This document shows, piece after piece, positions 24,582 through 37,800 of a stretch of DNA of 64,000 nucleotides. The number at the start of each line of letters is the position of its first letter. The stretch's first letter is position 1. The notes beneath the pieces were generated by a model. The model had not been told where the DNA came from and ran no database searches. It saw only the letters and a list, made by a program, of their open reading frames with translations. The position numbers were made by a program, and so were the translations under genes. This DNA is from Gordius sp. MW1. Its lineage: Eukaryota; Nematomorpha; Gordioida; Gordea; Gordiidae. Location: assembly GCA_964036665.1 (NCBI GenBank), contig OZ038532.1, forward strand, positions 13,844,537 to 13,908,536. Direction: 5' to 3'.

Positions 24582-27500
24582 CGCAACAATAAAACGTTGT
24601 CTTTTGTCAAAATGATAGTTCTCGCAGCTTAAAACCTCTTTTCGGAAGTCAATCGAGGATAATAGGATTCTCAAATTGGCTTACTTTTATATATTTTTTC
24701 ATGCTCTTTCACATAGAATTGAAAAAAATAAATATTCTTACCTCAAAATTTTTCACATATTTTTCTTTGAAACGTATTCATCCGATGAAAGTTGTCGTTT
24801 TCAGACGTGGTTTCTATGATCCCAAGTAAAAATTTATCAGAATCAGAAAAATGTTACTTTGAAATCATGATCGCATAGGTCATTTTTGAAAAATTAAACA
24901 CTCACGTTGCGATACAACAAACTAATCGCAACAATAAAACGTTGTCTTTTGTCAAAATGAATAGTTCTGGCAGCTTAAAACCTCTTTTCGGAAGTAAATC
25001 GAGGATAATAGGATTCTCAAATTGGCTTGCTTTTATATATTTTTTCATGCTCTTTCACATAGAATTGAAAAAAATAAATATTTGTACCTCAAAATTTTTC
25101 ACATATTTTTCTTTGAACCGTATTCATCCGATGAAAGTTGTCGTTTTCAGACTTGGTTTCTATGATCCCAAGTAAAAATTTATCAAAATCTGAAAACTAC
25201 TACTTTGAAATCATGATCGCATAGAGCCATTTTCAAAAATTAAGCATCACGTTGCGATACAACAAACTAATCGCAACAATAAAACGTTGTCTTTTGTCAA
25301 AATGATAGTTCTCGCAGCTTAAAACCTCTTTTCGGAAGTCAATCGAGGATAATAGGATTCTCAAATTGGCTTACTTTTATATATTTTTTTATGCTCTTTC
25401 ACATAGAATCAAAAAAGATAAATATTTTTACCTCAAAATTTTTCACATATTTTTCTTTGAACCCTATTCATCCGATGAAAGTTGTTGTTTTCAGACGTGG
25501 TTTCTATGATAAAAAGTAAAAATTTATCAGAATCAGAAAACAATTACTTTAAAATCATGATCGCATAGTGCATTTTTGAAAAATTAAACACTCACGTTGC
25601 GATACAACAAACTAATCGCAACAATAAAACGTTGTCTTTTGTCAAAATGAATAGTTCTGGCAGCTTAAAACCTCTTTTCGGAAGTAAATCGAGGATAATA
25701 GGATTCTCAAATTGGCTTACTTTTATATATTTTTTCATGCTGTTTCACATAGAATCGAAAAAATTAAATATTTTTACCTCAAAATTTTTAACATATTTTT
25801 CTTTCATCCGTATGCATCCGATGAAAGTTGTCGTTTTCAGACGTGGTTTCGATGATAAAAAGTAAAAATTTATCAGAATGAGAAAACTGTTACTTTAAAA
25901 TCATGATCGCATAGTGCATTTTTGAAAAATTAAGCACTCACGTTGCGATACAACAAACTAATCGCAACAATAAAACGTTGTCTTTTGTCAAAATGATTGT
26001 TCTCGCAGCTTAAAACCTCTTTTCGGAAGTCAATCGAGGATAATAGGATTCTCAAATTGGCTTACTTTTATATATTCTTTCATGCTCTTTCACATAGAAT
26101 TGAAAAAAATAAATATTTTTACCTCAAAATTTTTCACATATATTTCTTTGAACCGTATTCATCCGATGAAAGTTGTCGTTTTCAGACGTGGTTTCTATGA
26201 TCCCAAGTAAAAATTTATCAGAATCATAGAAATGTTACTTTGAAATCATGATCGCATAGTGCATTTTTGAAAAATTAAACACTCACGTTGCGATACAACA
26301 AACTAATCGCAACAATAAAACGTTGTCTTTTGTCAAAATGAATAGTTCTGGCAGCTTAAAACCTCTTTTCGGAAGTAAATCGAGGATAATAGGATTCTCA
26401 AATTGGCTTACTTTTATATATTTTTTCATGCTCTTTCACATAGAATGAAAAAAATAAATATTTTTACGTCAAAATTTTTCATATAGTTTTCTTTCAACCG
26501 TATGCATCCGATGAAAGTTGTCGTTTTCAGACGTGGTTTCGATGATAAAAAGTAAAAATTTATCAGAATCAGAAAACTATTACTTTGAAATCATAATCGC
26601 ATAGAGCCATTTTCAAAAATTAAGCATCACGTTGCGATACAACAAACTAATCGCAACAATAAAACGTTGTCTTTTGTCAAAATGATAGTTCTCGCAGCTT
26701 AAAACCTCTTTTCGGAAGTCAATCGAGGATAATAGGATTCTCAAATTGGCTTACTTTTATATATTTTTTCATGCTCTTTCACATAGAATTGAAAAAAATA
26801 AATATTCTTACTCAAAATTTTTCACATATTTTTCTTTGAACCGTATTCATCCGATGAAAGTTGTCGTTTTCAGACGTGGTTTCTATGATCCCAAGTAAAA
26901 ATTTATCAGAATCTAAAAACTACTACTTTAAAATCATGATCGCATAGTGCATTTTTGAAAAATTAAGCACTCACGTTGCGATCAAACTAATCGCAACAAT
27001 AAAACGTTGTCTTTTGTCAAAATGATAGTTCTCGCAGCTTAAAACCTCTTTTCGGAAGTCAATCGAGGATAATAGGATTCTCAAATTGGCTTACTTTTAT
27101 ATATTTTTTCATGCTCTTTCACATAGAATTGAAAAAAATAAATATTCTTACCTCAAAATTTTTCACATATTTTTCTTTGAAACGTATTCATCCGATGAAG
27201 GTTGTCGTTTTCAGACGTGGTTTCTATGATCCCAAGTAAAAATTTATCAGAATCAGAGAAATGTTACTTTGAAATCATGATCGCATAGGTCATTTTTGAA
27301 AAATTAAACACTCACGTTGCGATACAACAAACTAATCGCAACAATAAAACGTTGTCTTTTGTCAAAATGAATAGTTCTGGCAGCTTAAAACCTCTTTTCG
27401 GAAGTAAATCGAGGATAATAGGATTCTCAAATTGGCTTACTTTTATATATTTTTTCATGCTCTTTCACATAGATTTGAAAAAAATAAATATTTATACCTC

Positions 27501-30500
27501 AAAATTTTTCACATATTTTTCTTTGAACCGTATTCATCCGATGAAAGTTGTCGTAGACTTGGTTTCTATGATCCCAAGTAAAAATTTATCAGAATCTGAA
27601 AACTATTACTTTGAAATCATAATCGCATAGAGCCATTTTCAAAAATTAAGCATCACGTTGCGATACAACAAACTAATCGCAACAATAAAACGTTGTCTTT
27701 TGTCAAAATGATAGTTCTCGCAGCTTAAAACCTCTTTTCGGAAGTCAATTGAGAAAAATAGGATTCTCAAATTGGCTTACTTTTATATATTTTTTTATGC
27801 TCTTTCACATAGAATCAAAAAAAATAAATATTTTTACCTTAAATTTTTTCACATATTTTTCTTTGAACCGTATTCATCCGTTGAAAGTTGTCGTTTTCAG
27901 ACGTGGTTTCTAAGATCCCAAGTAAAATTTATCAGTGAAAACTATTACTTTGAAATCATGATCGCATAGAGCCATTTTCAAAAATTAAGCATCACGTTGC
28001 GAAACAACAAACTAATCGCAACAATAAAACGTTGTCTTTTGTCAAAATGATAGTTTTCGCAGCTTAAAACCTCTTTTCGGAAGTCAATCGAGGATAATAG
28101 GATTCTCAAATTGGCTTACTTTTATATATTTTTTCATGCTCTTTCACATAGAATTGAAAAAAATAAATATTTTTACCTCAAAATTTTTCACATATTTTTC
28201 TTTGAACCGTATTCATCCGATGAAAGTTGTCGTTTTCAGACTTGGTTTCTATGATCCCAAGTAAAAATTTATCAGAATCTGAAAACTATTACTTTGAAAT
28301 CATGATCGCATAGAGCCATTTTCAAAAATTAAGCATCACGTTGCGATACAACAAACTAATCGCAACAATAAAACGTTGTCTTTTGTCAAAATGATAGTTC
28401 TCGCAGCTTAAAACCTCTTTGCGGAAGTCAATCGAGGATAATAGGATTCTCAAATTGCCTTACTTTTATATATTTTTTCATGCTCTTTCACATAGAATTG
28501 AAAAAAATAAATATTTTTACCTCAAAATTTTTCACATATTTTTCTTTGAACCGTATTCATCCGATGAAAGTTGTCGTTTTCAGACGTGGTTTCTATGATC
28601 CCAAGTAAAAATTTATCAGAATCTAAAAACTATTACTTTGAAATGATAATCGCATAGAGCAGTTTTCAAAAATTCAGCACTCACGTTGCGATACAACAAA
28701 CTAATCACAACAATAAAACGTTGTCTTTTGTCAAAATGAATAGTTCTGGCAGCTTAAAACCTCTTTTCGGAAGTAAATCAAGGATAATAGGATTCTCAAA
28801 TTGGCTTACTTTTATATATTTCTTCATGCTCTTTCACATAGAATTGAAAAAATTAAATATTTTTACCTCAAAATTTTTCACATATATTTCTTTGAACCGT
28901 ATTCATCCGATGAAAGTTTCCGTTTTCAGACGTGGTTTCTATGATCCCAAGTAAAAATTTATCAGAATCAGAGAAATGTTACTTTGAAATCATGATCGCA
29001 TAGTGCATTTTTGAAAAATTAAACACTCACGTTGCGATACAACAAACTAATCGCAACAATAAAACGTTGTCTTTTGTCAAAATGAATAGTTCTGGCAGCT
29101 TAAAACCTCTTTTCGGAAGTAAATCGAGGATAATAGGATTCTCAAATTGGCTTACTTTTATATATTTTTTCATGCACTTTCACATAGAATCGAAAAAAAT
29201 AAATATTTTTACTTCAAAAATTTTCACATATTTTTCTTTCAACCGTATGCATCCGATTAAAGTTGTCGTTTTCAGACGTGGTTTCGATGATAAAAAGTAA
29301 AAATTTATCAGAATCAGAAAACTATTACTTTGAAATCATGATCGCATAGAGCCATTTTCAAAAATTAAGCATCACGTTGCGATACAACAAACTAATCGCA
29401 ACAATAAAACGTTGTCTTTTGTCAAAATGATAGTTCTCGCAGCTTAAAACCTCTTTGCGGAAGTCAATCGAGGATAATAGGATTCTCAAATTGCCTTACT
29501 TTTATATATTTTTTCATGCTCTTTCACATAGAATTGAAAAAAATAAATATTTTTACCTCAAAATTTTTCACATATTTTTCTTTGAACCGTATTCATCCGA
29601 TGAAAGTTGTCGTTTTCAGACGTGGTTTCTATGATCCCAAGTAAAAATTTATCAGAATCTAAAAACTATTACTTTGAAATGATAATCGCATAGAGCAGTT
29701 TTCAAAAATTCAGCACTCACGTTGCGATACAACAAACTAATCACAACAATAAAACGTTGTCTTTTGTCAAAATGAATAGTTCTGGCAGCTTAAAACCTCT
29801 TTTCGGAAGTAAATCAAGGATAATAGGATTCTCAAATTGGCTTACTTTTATATATTTCTTCATGCTCTTTCACATAGAATTGAAAAAATTAAATATTTTT
29901 ACCTCAAAATTTTTCACATATATTTCTTTGAACCGTATTCATCCGATGAAAGTTTCCGTTTTCAGACGTGGTTTCTATGATCTCAAGTAAAAATTTATCA
30001 GAATCAGAGAAATGTTACTTTGAAATCATGATCGCATAGTGCATTTTTGAAAAATTAAACACTCACGTTGCGATACAACAAACTAATCGCAACAATAAAA
30101 CGTTGTCTTTTGTCAAAATGAATAGTTCTGGCAGCTTAAAACCTCTTTTCGGAAGTAAATCGAGGATAATAGGATTCTCAAATTGGCTTACTTTTATATA
30201 TTTTTTCATGCACTTTCACATAGAATCGAAAAAAATAAATATTTTTACTTCAAAAATTTTCACATATTTTTCTTTCAACCGTATGCATCCGATTAAAGTT
30301 GTCGTTTTCAGACGTGGTTTCGATGATAAAAAGTAAAAATTTATCAGAATCAGAAAACTATTACTTTGAAATCATGATCGCATAGAGCCATTTTCAAAAA
30401 TTAAGCATCACGTTGCGATACAACAAACTAATCGCAACAATAAAACGTTGTCTTTTGTCAAAATGATAGTTCTCGCAGCTTAAAACCTCTTTTCGGAAGT

Positions 30501-32985
30501 CAATCGAGGATAATAGGATTCTCAAATTGGCTTACTATTATATATTTTTTCATGCTCTTTCACATAGAATCGAAAAAAATAAATATTTTAACCTCAAAAT
30601 TTTTCACATATTTTTCTTTGAACCGTATTCATCCGATGAAAGTTGATGTTTTCAGACGTGGTTTCTATGATAAAAATAAAAAATTTATCAGAATCTAAAA
30701 ACTACTACTTTAAAATCATGATCGCATAGTGCATTTTTGAAAAATTAAGCACTCACGTTGCGATCAAACTAATCGCAACAATACAACGTTGTCTTTTGTC
30801 AAAATGATAGTTCTCGCAGCTTAAAACCTCTTTTCGGAAGTCAATCGAGGATAATAGGATTCTCAAATTGGCTTACTTTTATATATTTTTTCATGCTCTT
30901 TCACATAGAATCGAAAAAAATAAATATTCTTACCTCAAAATTTTTCACATATTTTTCTTTGAAACGTATTAATCCGATAAAAGTTGTCGTTTTCAGACGT
31001 GGTTTCTATGATCCCAAGTAAAAATTTATCAGAATCAGAGAAATGTTACTTTGAAATCATGATCGCATAGGTCATTTTTGAAAAATTAAACACTCACGTT
31101 GCGATACAACAAACTAATCGCAACAATAAAACGTTGTCTTTTGTCAAAATGAATAGTTCTGGCAGCTTAAAACCTCTTTTCGGAAGTAAATCGAGGATAA
31201 TAGGATTCTCAAATTGGCTTACTTTTATATATTTTTTCTTGCTCTTTCACATAGAATTGAAAAAAATAAATATTTTTACCTCAAAATTTTTCACATATTT
31301 TTCTTTGAACCGTATTCATCCGATGAAAGTTGTCGTTTTCAGACTTGGTTTCTATGATCCCAAGTAAAAATTTATCAGAATCTGAAAACTATTACTTTGA
31401 AATCATGATCGCATAGAGCCATTTTCAAAAATTAAGCATCACGTTGCGATACAACAAACTAATCGCAACAATAAAACGTTGTCTTTTGTCAAAATGATAG
31501 TTCTCGCAGCTTAAAACCTCTTTTCGGAAGTCAATCGAGGATAATAGGATTCTCAAATTGGCTTACTTTTATATATTTTTTTATGCTCTTTCACATTGAA
31601 TCAAAAAAAATAAATATTTTTACCTCAAAATTTTTCACATATTTTTCTTTGAACCGTATTCATCCGATGAAAGTTGTCGTTTTCAGACGTGGTTTCTAAG
31701 ATCCCAAGTAAAAATTTATCAGTGAAAACTATTACTTTGAAATCATGATCGCATAGAGCCATTTTCAAAAATTAAGCATCACGTTGCGATACAACAAACT
31801 AATCGCAACAATAAAACGTTGTCTTTTGTCAAAATGATAGTTTTCGCAGCTTAAAACCTCTTTTCGGAAGTCAATCGAGGATAATAGGATTTTCAAATTG
31901 GCTTACTTTTATATATTTTTTCATGCTCTTTCACATAGAATTGAAAAAAATAAATATTTTTACCTCAAAATTTTTCACATATTTTTCTTTGAACCGTATT
32001 CATCCGATGAAAGTTGTCGTTTTCAGACTTGGTTTCTATGATCCCAAGTAAAAATTTATCAGAATCTGAAAACTATTACTTTGAAATCATGATCGCATAG
32101 AGCCATTTTCAAAAATTAAGCATCACGTTGCGATACAACAAACTAATCGCAACAATAAAACGTTGTCTTTTGTCAAAATGATAGTTCTCGCAGCTTAAAA
32201 CCTCTTTTCGGAAGTCAATCGAGGATAATAGGATTCTCAAATTGGCTTACTTTTATATATTTTTTTATGCTCTTTCACATAGAATCAAAAAAAATAAATA
32301 TTTTTACCTCAAAATTTTTCACATATTTTTCTTTGAACCGTATTCATCCGATGAAAGTTGTCGTTTTCAGACGTGGTTTCTAAGATCCCAAGTAAAATTT
32401 ATCAGTGAAAACTATTACTTTGAAATCATGATCGCATAGAGCCATTTTCAAAAATTAAGCATCACGTTGCGAAACAACAAACTAATCGCAACAATAAAAC
32501 GTTGTCTTTTGTCAAAATGATAGTTTTCGCAGCTTAAAACCTCTTTTCGGAAGTCAATCGAGGATAATAGGATTCTCAAATTGGCTTACTTTTATATATT
32601 TTTTCATGCTCTTTCACATAGAATTGAAAAAAATAAATATTTTTACCTCAAAATTTTTCACATATTTTTCTTTGAACCGTATTCATCCGATGAAAGTTGT
32701 CGTTTTCAGACTTGGTTTCTATGATCCCAAGTAAAAATTTATCAGAATCTGAAAACTATTACTTTGAAATCATGATCGCATAGAGCCATTTTCAAAAATT
32801 AAGCATCACGTTGCGATACAACAAACTAATCGCAACAATAAAACGTTGTCTTTTGTCAAAATGATAGTTCTCGCAGCTTAAAACCTCTTTTCGGAAGTCA
32901 ATCGAGGATAATAGGATTCTCAAATTGGCTTACTTTTATATATTTTTTTATGCTCTTTCACATAGAATCAAAAAAAATAAATATT
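24582..32985 (+). repeat. 8.4-kb segmental duplication, copy 1
   Basis: An approximately 24-25-monomer block repeated at 34894-43297 at the constant offset 10,312. The left limit is where the short-loop dyad (GCGATCAAACTAATCGC) upstream of 24582 stops matching the long-loop dyad upstream of 34894. The right limit is base 32985, where ATATTCTTAC diverges from ATATTTTTAC. I noticed only two substitutions across the block, at 25193/35505 and 26142/36454, so the duplication is very recent or the block is actively homogenised. An assembly duplication cannot be excluded without read data. Confidence 0.9.
28282..30353 (+). repeat. 1,036-bp three-monomer tandem duplication
   Basis: The units are 28282-29317 and 29318-30353, and identity runs on to about 30488. 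Markers in both units are CTCTTTGCGG, AAATTGCCTTAC, GCGATACAACAAACTAATCACAAC (a broken dyad arm), AAATCAAGGATAATAGG, GAAAGTTTCCG and CATGCACTTTCAC. One difference seen is GATCCCAAG in the first unit against GATCTCAAG in the second. The pair lies inside the 8.4-kb duplication, so the same doublet recurs near 38594-40665. It therefore predates the larger event. Confidence 0.9.
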
Positions 32986-34893
32986 CTTACCTCAAAATTT
33001 TTCACATATTTTTCTTTGAAACGTATTCATCCGATGAAAGTTGTCGTTTTCAGACGTGGTTTCTATGATCCCAAGTAAAAATTTATCAGAATCAGAAAAA
33101 TGTTACTTTGAAATCATGATCGCATAGAGCCATTTTCAAAAATTAAGCATCACGTTGCGATACAACAAACTAATCGCAACAATAAAACGTTGTCTTTTGT
33201 CAAAATGATAGTTCTCGCAGCTTAAAACCTCTTTTCGGAAGTCAATCGAGGATAATAGGATTCTCAAATTGGCTTACTTTTATATATTTTTTCATGCTCT
33301 TTCACATAGAATTGAAAAAAATAAATATTCTTACCTCAAAATTTTTCACATATTTTTCTTTGAAACGTATTCATCCGATGAAAGTTGTCGTTTTCAGACG
33401 TGGTTTCTATGATCCCAAGTAAAAATTTATCAGAATCAGAAAAATGTTACTTTGAAATCATGATCGCATAGGTCATTTTTGAAAAATTAAACACTCACGT
33501 TGCGATACAACAAACTAATCGCAACAATAAAACGTTGTCTTTTGTCAAAATGAATAGTTCTGGCAGCTTAAAACCTCTTTTCGGAAGTAAATCGAGGATA
33601 ATAGGATTCTCAAATTGGCTTGCTTTTATATATTTTTTCATGCTCTTTCACATAGAATTGAAAAAAATAAATATTTGTACCTCAAAATTTTTCACATATT
33701 TTTCTTTGAACCGTATTCATCCGATGAAAGTTGTCGTTTTCAGACTTGGTTTCTATGATCCCAAGTAAAAATTTATCAAAATCTGAAAACTACTACTTTG
33801 AAATCATGATCGCATAGAGCCATTTTCAAAAATTAAGCATCACGTTGCGATACAACAAACTAATCGCAACAATAAAACGTTGTCTTTTGTCAAAATGATA
33901 GTTCTCGCAGCTTAAAACCTCTTTTCGGAAGTCAATCGAGGATAATAGGATTCTCAAATTGGCTTACTTTTATATATTTTTTTATGCTCTTTCACATAGA
34001 ATCAAAAAAGATAAATATTTTTACCTCAAAATTTTTCACATATTTTTCTTTGAACCCTATTCATCCGATGAAAGTTGTTGTTTTCAGACGTGGTTTCTAT
34101 GATAAAAAGTAAAAATTTATCAGAATCAGAAAACAATTACTTTAAAATCATGATCGCATAGTGCATTTTTGAAAAATTAAACACTCACGTTGCGATACAA
34201 CAAACTAATCGCAACAATAAAACGTTGTCTTTTGTCAAAATGAATAGTTCTGGCAGCTTAAAACCTCTTTTCGGAAGTAAATCGAGGATAATAGGATTCT
34301 CAAATTGGCTTACTTTTATATATTTTTTCATGCTCTTTCACATAGAATTGAAAAAAATAAATATTTTTACCTCAAAATTTTTCACATATTTTTCTTTGAA
34401 CCGTATTCATCCGATGAAAGTTGTCGTTTTCAGACGTGGTTTCTAAGATCCCAAGTAAAATTTATCAGTGAAAACTATTACTTTGAAATCATGATCGCAT
34501 AGAGCCATTTTCAAAAATTAAGCATCACGTTGCGAAACAACAAACTAATCGCAACAATAAAACGTTGTCTTTTGTCAAAATGATAGTTTTCGCAGCTTAA
34601 AACCTCTTTTCGGAAGTCAATCGAGGATAATAGGATTCTCAAATTGGCTTACTTTTATATATTTTTTCATGCTCTTTCACATAGAATTGAAAAAAATAAA
34701 TATTTTTACCTCAAAATTTTTCACATATTTTTCTTTGAACCGTATTCATCCGATGAAAGTTGTCGTTTTCAGACTTGGTTTCTATGATCCCAAGTAAAAA
34801 TTTATCAGAATCTGAAAACTATTACTTTGAAATCATGATCGCATAGAGCCATTTTCAAAAATTAAGCATCACGTTGCGATACAACAAACTAAT

Positions 34894-37800
34894 CGCAACA
34901 ATAAAACGTTGTCTTTTGTCAAAATGATAGTTCTCGCAGCTTAAAACCTCTTTTCGGAAGTCAATCGAGGATAATAGGATTCTCAAATTGGCTTACTTTT
35001 ATATATTTTTTCATGCTCTTTCACATAGAATTGAAAAAAATAAATATTCTTACCTCAAAATTTTTCACATATTTTTCTTTGAAACGTATTCATCCGATGA
35101 AAGTTGTCGTTTTCAGACGTGGTTTCTATGATCCCAAGTAAAAATTTATCAGAATCAGAAAAATGTTACTTTGAAATCATGATCGCATAGGTCATTTTTG
35201 AAAAATTAAACACTCACGTTGCGATACAACAAACTAATCGCAACAATAAAACGTTGTCTTTTGTCAAAATGAATAGTTCTGGCAGCTTAAAACCTCTTTT
35301 CGGAAGTAAATCGAGGATAATAGGATTCTCAAATTGGCTTGCTTTTATATATTTTTTCATGCTCTTTCACATAGAATTGAAAAAAATAAATATTTGTACC
35401 TCAAAATTTTTCACATATTTTTCTTTGAACCGTATTCATCCGATGAAAGTTGTCGTTTTCAGACTTGGTTTCTATGATCCCAAGTAAAAATTTATCAAAA
35501 TCTGGAAACTACTACTTTGAAATCATGATCGCATAGAGCCATTTTCAAAAATTAAGCATCACGTTGCGATACAACAAACTAATCGCAACAATAAAACGTT
35601 GTCTTTTGTCAAAATGATAGTTCTCGCAGCTTAAAACCTCTTTTCGGAAGTCAATCGAGGATAATAGGATTCTCAAATTGGCTTACTTTTATATATTTTT
35701 TTATGCTCTTTCACATAGAATCAAAAAAGATAAATATTTTTACCTCAAAATTTTTCACATATTTTTCTTTGAACCCTATTCATCCGATGAAAGTTGTTGT
35801 TTTCAGACGTGGTTTCTATGATAAAAAGTAAAAATTTATCAGAATCAGAAAACAATTACTTTAAAATCATGATCGCATAGTGCATTTTTGAAAAATTAAA
35901 CACTCACGTTGCGATACAACAAACTAATCGCAACAATAAAACGTTGTCTTTTGTCAAAATGAATAGTTCTGGCAGCTTAAAACCTCTTTTCGGAAGTAAA
36001 TCGAGGATAATAGGATTCTCAAATTGGCTTACTTTTATATATTTTTTCATGCTGTTTCACATAGAATCGAAAAAATTAAATATTTTTACCTCAAAATTTT
36101 TAACATATTTTTCTTTCATCCGTATGCATCCGATGAAAGTTGTCGTTTTCAGACGTGGTTTCGATGATAAAAAGTAAAAATTTATCAGAATGAGAAAACT
36201 GTTACTTTAAAATCATGATCGCATAGTGCATTTTTGAAAAATTAAGCACTCACGTTGCGATACAACAAACTAATCGCAACAATAAAACGTTGTCTTTTGT
36301 CAAAATGATTGTTCTCGCAGCTTAAAACCTCTTTTCGGAAGTCAATCGAGGATAATAGGATTCTCAAATTGGCTTACTTTTATATATTCTTTCATGCTCT
36401 TTCACATAGAATTGAAAAAAATAAATATTTTTACCTCAAAATTTTTCACATATTTTTCTTTGAACCGTATTCATCCGATGAAAGTTGTCGTTTTCAGACG
36501 TGGTTTCTATGATCCCAAGTAAAAATTTATCAGAATCATAGAAATGTTACTTTGAAATCATGATCGCATAGTGCATTTTTGAAAAATTAAACACTCACGT
36601 TGCGATACAACAAACTAATCGCAACAATAAAACGTTGTCTTTTGTCAAAATGAATAGTTCTGGCAGCTTAAAACCTCTTTTCGGAAGTAAATCGAGGATA
36701 ATAGGATTCTCAAATTGGCTTACTTTTATATATTTTTTCATGCTCTTTCACATAGAATGAAAAAAATAAATATTTTTACGTCAAAATTTTTCATATAGTT
36801 TTCTTTCAACCGTATGCATCCGATGAAAGTTGTCGTTTTCAGACGTGGTTTCGATGATAAAAAGTAAAAATTTATCAGAATCAGAAAACTATTACTTTGA
36901 AATCATAATCGCATAGAGCCATTTTCAAAAATTAAGCATCACGTTGCGATACAACAAACTAATCGCAACAATAAAACGTTGTCTTTTGTCAAAATGATAG
37001 TTCTCGCAGCTTAAAACCTCTTTTCGGAAGTCAATCGAGGATAATAGGATTCTCAAATTGGCTTACTTTTATATATTTTTTCATGCTCTTTCACATAGAA
37101 TTGAAAAAAATAAATATTCTTACTCAAAATTTTTCACATATTTTTCTTTGAACCGTATTCATCCGATGAAAGTTGTCGTTTTCAGACGTGGTTTCTATGA
37201 TCCCAAGTAAAAATTTATCAGAATCTAAAAACTACTACTTTAAAATCATGATCGCATAGTGCATTTTTGAAAAATTAAGCACTCACGTTGCGATCAAACT
37301 AATCGCAACAATAAAACGTTGTCTTTTGTCAAAATGATAGTTCTCGCAGCTTAAAACCTCTTTTCGGAAGTCAATCGAGGATAATAGGATTCTCAAATTG
37401 GCTTACTTTTATATATTTTTTCATGCTCTTTCACATAGAATTGAAAAAAATAAATATTCTTACCTCAAAATTTTTCACATATTTTTCTTTGAAACGTATT
37501 CATCCGATGAAGGTTGTCGTTTTCAGACGTGGTTTCTATGATCCCAAGTAAAAATTTATCAGAATCAGAGAAATGTTACTTTGAAATCATGATCGCATAG
37601 GTCATTTTTGAAAAATTAAACACTCACGTTGCGATACAACAAACTAATCGCAACAATAAAACGTTGTCTTTTGTCAAAATGAATAGTTCTGGCAGCTTAA
37701 AACCTCTTTTCGGAAGTAAATCGAGGATAATAGGATTCTCAAATTGGCTTACTTTTATATATTTTTTCATGCTCTTTCACATAGATTTGAAAAAAATAAA

